Below, piece by piece: positions 57,101-64,000 of a DNA stretch of 64,000 nucleotides (position 1 is the first letter of the stretch; each line of letters begins with the position of its first letter). The notes below the pieces were generated by a model. That model was not told the origin of the DNA and did no database searches. It saw only the letters and a list, made by a program, of their open reading frames with translations. Source of the DNA: Phocoena phocoena (lineage: Eukaryota; Chordata; Mammalia; Artiodactyla; Phocoenidae); NCBI RefSeq assembly GCF_963924675.1, contig NC_089236.1:64069306-64133305 (forward strand), given 5' to 3'. A program made the translations under genes and the position numbers.

Positions 57101-59899
57101 AGTCAAGTGAAGAAAGTGTTTCAAGATGGACATAGTGATCAGCTATGATAGATGCTACCTGTAAATCAAGATGATGAGTGAGAAATGATCATTGGCAATT
57201 GGTGGTCACTGCTGAGCTTGATAAAGTGCAGGTTTAGTGCACTGGTATAGTATAGGAGGAAACCTGATTGCGGTGAATTCAAGGGAGAATGAAAGGAGAA
57301 TACAAGAAAGGGTGAGTCTTTTAGAGGGTGCTTTTATTTTAAAAGGGGAAATGAAAAGTATCGTGAGAGCTGGAGGGAGATAGGGAGTCAAGAGGAAATC
57401 ATTTCATGATGGTGGTAAAAAAGAAAAAAATCCTACCTGGATGATGTTCTGAATAATCTAAGAAAAGGGAAAAAATGATGATGTCGGAGGGAGATGAAAG
57501 AATTCCTGGATTATTATCCTTGAGCCAGTAAGGGAAAGTAGGATAAGGGCACAAAACTAGAGCCAACCTCAGTGCAGAATGTGGAGGGTTCCTTCATAAT
57601 AACATGAGACAATGTTGTCCCCAGGAGCTCAGCAACAGATACCTGGGTAGATAGGGTCCGAGCTCTTGGAAATCTTATTCTGATCGCTTCCATTTTTGCA
57701 AAAAGGAAAGAAATTAAGTTATGAGCTGATAATAAGGATAAGCAGACATGTTGCAAGTAGGAAGAAATGGGGAGAAAATAAGAAGTGTGCAAAAGAGAAA
57801 ATCAACCAGGAAAATGTATTTTGATCAGTGGGCAGCTTGAAGAATCCTCTTAGTTTAGAAATTATAAATTTAAAGTGAGATCGGTAAGCACATTTTGTTT
57901 TGTTTTTGTTTGTTTTTTGGTTATAGTCTGGACATAGAGTGTGCAGAGTTGAATTTGACCAATGCTTTGGTTTTACCGAGTGGGATAAAGAGCAAGAGAG
58001 TCAAGGGTCTGTTATGCGTTACTCCTTTTCAAAATTCTGTGGTTGGTGGTATGATTTCTAAAATTAAAAATTTATTTACAACCATCATTAAATCCAAAGA
58101 AAGAGTTTTTGACTTTATCATTTTCCCCATTAATAAAAACAAAAACTAACATCATGGGGAATAAGGACATTATTCTCAAAAGTACTTTGAACCACAATAT
58201 TGAACCATCATGACTGAAAATAAGTAACTTGCAGTATGAATGGAAATTTGCACTTAATATATCAAAAAGAGTTTATACAGTGATAATAATAAATGATACA
58301 ATCCTTTTGAAACCAAACATAAATTTTAAGACACTATCACAAAGAGATGATTATGGACTAATTTCTGTCTCTACCAATACGAAGCTACAAACTGATTTGT
58401 TTGCTATCTCAGAAATAAAATTTACTTTTCTTAGCACAGAAATCAAGAAGATGACATTCTTTTATCAGCATGCAAGAACGCATTTTAAAGCGATGAGTGC
58501 TAGAGACAATGAATTTATTTCAAGTTAAGTTTTTATGTGTAAGAGAAAGTATATACAAAATATGTAGGACTTCACTTTTTTATTTTAAAATATATTCTTC
58601 TCAAAGATCCTCTTGGCCTCTCTTGCCCCCTGGATCTTTCCCTACTTGCTTCACAGCAGCTGCTCTCTTGGCATTCCAACTCGACCACAATCACATGACC
58701 AATCATAGTCTAGGAGAACCTGGCTCTCCAAAGAATTTTTGAACCCAAGTGAAACCAATGAGAATAATATCTGGCTTCCCAAGTGGCTGCCAAAGGGGCC
58801 AAATAACGCAACCTAGAAGAACAAGGGAATTGATACTTCATGTGGTGAACTTTGACCAATAGGGACAGGAGACAAAAAGAAGTCAGTCAATAAACTCCCT
58901 CTCCATCTTCCCCAAGGTTTTACTCTGAGCCAGTTTCTCTGTTGACCCTGCCTGGAGGAGATGACCTATAAGGCACAGCAGGCCTCCCACCAAGCAGCCA
59001 GCTGTATCTGTTGCGGTACAGCATGAAACAGGGCTAGCACCATACTACATCAACTTCCACAGCACCTATCTAGCCTTCCCTGCCTCACTTCCCTTTGCCC
59101 TCACTCTCATTTGCTAGAACTGCACCTCACACAGCATCAGCACTTAATCCTTGCATTTGACTCGATTTTCAAGAGCCCATAGGCTAAACCAAGAGAAAGC
59201 AGGGTCCAAAACACATGGACAGTAGAGATTTTACATAGCAAACATTCATGTAATCACCATCCGAGTTAAAAATTAAAGCATACTTTAGAGGCTTCTGCTT
59301 GTGCCCATCACCAAATACATAATCATTATTAAATTAACATAAATGTAAGTCTAAGCCCATTCCCATTGAAGCAGCAGAAAGTGAAGTCTCTATTATTCTT
59401 GGGGCTTCAATTCTCTTTTACTTGGGGGGGGAAAAGGTGCAAAGAGTGAATCTCTTTAATCACAGGACACACGAACTTTACACACTCTGTTGACACGGAG
59501 ATTCTCTCCCTGTTCTCTAGTTTCCTTATAAAAGCACTGTCTCTATCTGAAACACCTAGCAAAGTTGCTTAAATGGCTCAGGATTTTGTAGAACAAAAGC
59601 CAGAAAAGTGAGTGTTTTGCAGGCCATGTCTGCTTAAATCCATTTATGTCCACTTATTACAAACGTCCTCAAAAACAAAGCAGTACAAAACTACTTGTAA
59701 AACAAACTCTCAACAATATTTGTAAAACTAGAGAGGAGAAAATATGGGTGTTTGTATAAAAATCCAGCACTGTTTACGATTTAAAAAAAAAAAAAAATCT
59801 AATGCACAGGAAAATGAGTAAATTAATTAGTTGACTTGTTCTACTTTGTGGCATTCAGCTTAATTTTAACTTTGTAAATTCAGAGTTCCTCATTTGATT
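57101..59899. other. Unassigned; possible L2-like remnant at 57101-57790
   Basis: 57101-57790 is purine-rich ('GGTGGTCACTGCTGAGCTTGATAAAG', 'GAGGAAACCTGATTGCGGTG') and may be further old LINE sequence next to the L2. 58600-59040 has LTR-like features (AATAAA at 58889) but no defined ends. An A-run lies near 59783. Two longer AT-rich frames (57895-58149, 58229-58528) have no recognisable motif. Confidence 0.35.
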
Positions 59900-61070
59900 T
59901 ACAATCAACAAGACTAGAAAATGTTACTGTAAAGATTTGTGTATGTGTCTTCTAGGGAAAATCTGCATGTACCTCTGCTGGAAAAGTTCCTGAGCATAGA
60001 ATTTATGGGTAATAAGGAATGCATATCTTCAACTTAATTGTTAAGACAAACTGGTTTCCATAGTGGTTGCACCAGTTTACACTTCCACCAAAGCTGTATG
60101 AAAGTTCCTATTGTTTCATTTTTTTTGGCAAAAAAAAAAAAGCCTGGCATTTTCTGCCTTTTTAAAATTTTAGCCATTCTGGTGGGGTCTAATGGGATCT
60201 CACTGTTGTTTCATTTTATGCTTCCCAATTACTATTAATAAAATAGCACCACATATTTTGTTGTATAATGATTGCATAACGTGGATATTTTCTTTTACAA
60301 CATGCCTGTTCAAATTTGTTGCCCAATTTTCTACCAGATATTTTTTTCCTTATTGGTTTTTATGAATTACTTAGAAATCTGGACCATTTATAGTTAAATG
60401 GGTCACAAATATCTTTTGTTATTTGGTTTAATATTCACTTTCTTAAATGGTTATTTTAAGGAATGTAAGCTTTTACATTTAATACAGTCAAAATTATACA
60501 TTTCTTAGAGTTTTTTCTCTTCTATTCTATTTTCCTAATCCTCCAGTACAATATTGAAGATAAATGGTAACAGCAAATATCCCTGCCTCATTTCACTCCC
60601 AAACTGAAAGCTATCAACATTTTACCATTAAGTATGGTGCTGGCTTCAGGGATCGGGGTTTATCATATTAATGATGTTCCCTTCTATTCTTAATGTTATA
60701 AAAGTTTTTTCATGACTCAAATATCAAAAGCTTTTCTGTAGCTATTTCAGCAGCTATATTTTTCTCCATCATTTTGTTCACAGGAGGACTATAGGGAATA
60801 CTGTAGGGTATGTTTACTATTGAACAAACTTTGCATCCCTGAAAAAATATTGTATAGCCAACCTTTTACATGGTATAAAATTATATGTTGCTGGATTCAG
60901 TTTGTTGGTATTTTAGTTAGAATTGTTGCATCAGTATTCATGACTCAAATGAGTGGAAGAGACATTAGTCAATAATGTTCCTGTAAGTTTTGTTCTCCAA
61001 GTTATGTTGAGCTCATCAAAAGAGCTAGAGGATGTTTCATACTTTTCAAGTGTCTAGAAGAATCTGTATA
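59900..61070 (-). mobile_element. Old L1 ORF2 fragment, minus strand
   Basis: Reversed L1: 'AACTGGTTTCCATAGTGGTTGCACCAGTTTACACTTCCACC', 'TTTTAGCCATTCTGGTGGGGTCTAATGGGATCTCACTG', 'AATATCCCTGCCTCATTTCACTCCC', 'ATATGTTGCTGGATTCAGTTTGTTGG', 'ATTGTTGCATCAGTATTCATGACTC'. Large internal gaps relative to intact L1. Decayed. Confidence 0.8.
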
Positions 61071-62074
61071 TATTTGGTATTCTTTTTTCCTAAAATGTCA
61101 AGAACGGCTCCTTCTCTGAAAAATCTGTCCTTGAAATTCTGGTCACCTCAGCCTCACTGGAATCCAATCTCTTTTTCCTCAACACAGAGAGATGGGCATG
61201 ATCTGATCTGGATACCCTTCCCAATAGGAAGATAAATCTATTCTCTGTTACTCCATCATGACTGGAGCACAAATCAAAATATACAATAATTTAATGCAGA
61301 TTACTTTGTGCATTAAACCTTTGTCAAGAAATTATCGATAATTTTTTGGAAAGGAGCTTTCTCTCATTATTCTCTGTAAAGGTAAAAGAGAAGATTCATT
61401 TCATCAGAGGTCTCAAATTTTCTAGCACAGGAATAAACAATTTAATCTCCTAACTTCTGTGATAGTCTGTCTTTCCTTTTGTCTTGCTCTCCTTTCTTAA
61501 GACAACTGAATGTGTTTTTAATGAAATTTCTAACCCAGAGAGAATCTGGAAATTGTTTAGATATTATAATTTAAAATACTTTTATTATATTTTTCTAGAT
61601 TTTGCTTTTCTCCTTAAGTCAATTTTTGTTATTTATATTTTTCCAGAATTAAATTACACTCTTCCACTCATTTAGAATTTATTTTTTTAAACATTTTTTA
61701 CTAATCATAACACATGCTTTTGAAAACAATATTAGACAAGACTCAAAAAAATGTTTTAATTTTTTTCTGATTAGCTATGTCTGTTCTGCTTCCAAATGTA
61801 TTTTCTGCACTCTCTTTCTAAATTGATTAGACTCACCAGAAAATATTACTTTAGTTGATATTTCATACTTTTGAGAAAAATCAACTCTTGGAATTACTCA
61901 TTGCTTAATAGACATATCTTTTTTTTAATTTACTTAATTTTTTTAATATTTCTCTTACATTGCTGTTTAAAATTTTCTCATGATTCTCCACTTTAATAAT
62001 TAGTTTATTTTCATTCTTTCCACTAACATATACAAAATATTTTCACTATGAATTTAACTCTCACTCCCTCTTGC
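61071..62074. other. Unassigned AT-rich sequence
   Basis: No gene or clear family. Parts may be further remnants of the neighbouring L1. Confidence 0.45.
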
Positions 62075-62937
62075 AAGAGCACCAGAATCACAACTAACTT
62101 CTGAACAATCATTGACAGGAAGACACTGGAAATCACCAAAAAAGATACCCCACATTTAAAAACAAAGGAGAAGCCACAATGAGACAGTAGGAGGGCACAA
62201 TCACAATAAAATCAAATCCCATAACTGTTGGGTGGGTGACTCACAAACTGGAGAACACTTATACCAAAGAAGTCCACCCACTGGAGTGAATGTTCTGAGC
62301 CCCACGTCAGGCTTCCCAACCTGGAGGTCTGGCAATGGGAAGAGGAATTCCCAGAGAATCAGACTTTGAAGGTTAGCGGAATTTGATTGCAGGACTTCAA
62401 CAAGACTGGGGGAAACAGGGTCTCCACTTTTGGAGGGCACACCCAAAGTAGTGTGTGCATCAGGACCCAGGGGAAGGAGCAGTGACCCCATAGGAGACTG
62501 AACCAGACCCACCTACTAGTGTTAGAGGGTCTCCTGCAGAGGTGGGGGGTGACTGTGGCTCACCACAGGGACAAGCTCACTGGCAACAGAACTTCTGGGA
62601 AGTATTCCTTGGCATGAGCTCTCCCGGAGTCTGCCATTAGCCCCACCAAAGAGCAGGGTAGGCTCCAGTGCTGGGTCGCCTCAGACCAAACAACCAACAG
62701 GGAGGGAACTCAACCCCACCCATCCAGAGACAAGCAGATTAAAGTGTTACTGAGCTGTGCCCACCAGAGCAACAGCCAGCTCTACCCACCACCAGTCCCT
62801 CCCATCAGGAAGCTTGCACAAGCCTCTTAGATAGCCTCATCCACAAGAGGGCAGACAGCAGAAGCAAGAAGAACTACAATCCTGCAGCCTGTGGAACGAA
62901 AGCCACATTCACAGAAAGATAGACAAGATGAAAAGGC

Positions 62938-63832
62938 AGAGGACTATGTACCAGATGAAGGAACAAGATAAAACCCCAGAAAAAACAACTAAATGAAGTG
63001 GAGATAGGCAACCTTCCAGAAAAAGAATTCAGAATAATGATAATGAAGTTGATACAGGACCTCGGAAAAAGAATGGAGGCTAAGATCGAGAAGATGCAAG
63101 AAATGTTTAACAAAGGCTTAGAAGAATTAAAGAACAGATAAACAGAGGTGAACAATACAATAACTGAAATGAAAAATACACTAGAAGGAATCAACAGCAG
63201 AATAACTGAGGCAGAAGAACAAATAAATGACCTGGAAAACAGAATGGTGGAATTCATGGTCATGGAACAGAATAAAGAAAAAAGAATGAAAAGAAATGAA
63301 GACAGCCTAAGAGACCTCTGGGACATTAAATGCAACAACATTTGCATTATACAGGTCCCAGAAGGAGAAGAGAGAGAGAAAGGACCCAAGAAAATATTTG
63401 AAGAGATTATAGTTGAAAACTTCCCTAACATGGGAAAGGAAATAGTCACCCAAGTCTGGGAAGCGCAGAGAGTCCCAGGCAGGGTAAACTCAAGTAGAAA
63501 CATGACAAGACACATAGTAATCAAACTGACAAAAATTAAAGACAAAGAAAAATTATTGAAAGCAACAAAGGAAAAACGACACATAACATAGAAGAGAACT
63601 CTCATAAGGTTAACAGCTGATTTCTCAGCAGAAACTCTACAACGCCAGAAGGGAGTGGCATGATATATTTAAAGTGATGAAAGGGAAGAACCTACAACCA
63701 AGATTACTCTAGCTGGCAAGGATCTCATTCAGATTCGAGGGAGAAATCAAAAGATTTACAGACAAGCAAAAGCTAAGAGAATTCAGCATCACCAAACCAG
63801 CTCTACAACGCATGTTAAAGGAACTTCTCTAA
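62938..63832 (+). pseudogene. L1 ORF1 (RNA-binding protein), broken
   Basis: Starts at ATG 62938 (MKRQRTMYQMKEQDKTPEK). One extra A in CCAGAAAAAACAAC (about 62977-62990) shifts the frame and gives an early stop. A second in-frame stop (AACAGATAAAC, about 63134) lies in the coiled coil. From 63148 to 63591 a long segment is open: coiled-coil 'MNNTITEMKNTLEGINSRI', then the RRM region 'NNICIIQVPEGEEREK' and 'NFPNMGKEI'. One Asn codon is missing at 'LWDIKCNN' relative to 'LWDNIKCNN' in the other L1. A further frameshift follows before the C-terminus. It is a pseudogene. Confidence 0.92.
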
Positions 63833-63890
63833 GTGGGAAACACAAGAGAAGAAAAGGACCTACAAAAACAAACCCAAAACAATTAAGAAA

Positions 63891-64000
63891 ATGGTAATAG
63901 GAACATACATATCAATAATTACCTTAAATGTGAATGGATTAAATGTTCCAACCAAAAGACACAGTCTTGCTGAATGGATACAAAAACAAGACCTGCATAT
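63891..64000 (+). CDS. L1 ORF2 N-terminus, partial (endonuclease)
   Basis: The frame opens at ATG 63891 (MVIGTYISIITLNVNGLN) and stays open to the window edge (…EWIQKQDLH). This is the amino-terminal end of the L1 endonuclease domain; 'TLNVNGLN' holds the conserved Asn of the apurinic-type endonuclease active site. The start was chosen because it lies 58 bp after the ORF1 stop, as in other L1s, and matches the ORF2 start in the 27-31 kb copy. Given the broken ORF1, the element is probably dead, but the ORF2 remainder cannot be judged here. Confidence 0.6.
   Translation, partial: MVIGTYISIITLNVNGLNVPTKRHSLAEWIQKQDLH

Larger units (their letters stand above)
62075..64000 (+). mobile_element. 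L1 with 5' UTR, ORF1 and start of ORF2
   Basis: A plus-strand cetartiodactyl-type L1 that continues beyond the window. The 5' UTR (about 62075-62937) carries 'TTGCAAGAGCACCAG', 'CACCAAAAAAGATACCCCACA', 'CCATAACTGTTGGGTGGG' and 'CTCCTGCAGAGGTGGGGGG'. ORF1 follows (62938-63832, broken), then a 58-bp spacer and the ORF2 start (63891). The 5' limit is approximate and no target duplication can be seen because the 3' end is outside. Confidence 0.93.

Noticed and set aside
57895..58528. Two AT-rich plus-strand frames as a possible gene
   Set aside because: Low-complexity composition, no splice or promoter context, and no recognisable motif.

Overview
The window is mammalian nuclear DNA, almost certainly from a cetacean and probably a toothed whale. 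The main evidence is twelve copies of the tRNA-Glu-derived CHR SINE family, which is typical of whales and hippos. Most carry a promoter-bearing tRNA head, an A-rich tail and exact target-site duplications. The LINE-1 copies resemble cetartiodactyl L1s. The assignment rests on recognising these families by eye; no database search was run.

I find no host protein-coding gene that can be supported. The DNA is AT-rich, has no CpG island, and shows no long frame outside transposable elements. It reads as intergenic or deep intronic sequence. The longer open frames are parts of L1 proteins or their antisense shadows.

Layout: 1-8.4 kb has a MaLR-like LTR, two CHR SINEs in opposite orientation and old L1 fragments. 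8.4-19 kb has a long CHR SINE, L2 and MIR fragments and the first copy of a microsatellite-seeding repeat. 19-27 kb has an MLT1 LTR, three CHR SINEs, MER5A and a TA/CA microsatellite. 27.1-31.1 kb is a 4-kb L1 on the minus strand with exact 14-bp duplications, broken ORF1 and an internally deleted ORF2. 31-41 kb has L2 copies, a hAT-like element, an old L1, MER20, a CHR SINE in L2 and a GATA array. 41-48 kb has a short L1 3' end, a non-repetitive block with splice-like signals, a CHR SINE, MIR and MLT1. 48.9-49.9 kb is a composite insertion bounded by an exact 19-bp duplication and holding an LTR plus a tRNA-Glu-like segment. 50-62 kb has adjacent CHR SINEs, MER5A, old L1 and an L2 split by a CHR SINE. 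62.1-64 kb is the 5' part of a second L1, plus strand, whose ORF2 runs off the window.

The nesting gives a relative history: L2, MIR and MLT1 oldest, then hAT elements and old L1s, then CHR SINEs and the two cetartiodactyl-type L1s. The most unusual items are the composite element at 48.97-49.85 kb, two weak exon-like blocks (9.68 and 42.13 kb), and long antisense frames kept open in both L1 ORF1 regions. None of these amounts to a demonstrated new biological system.
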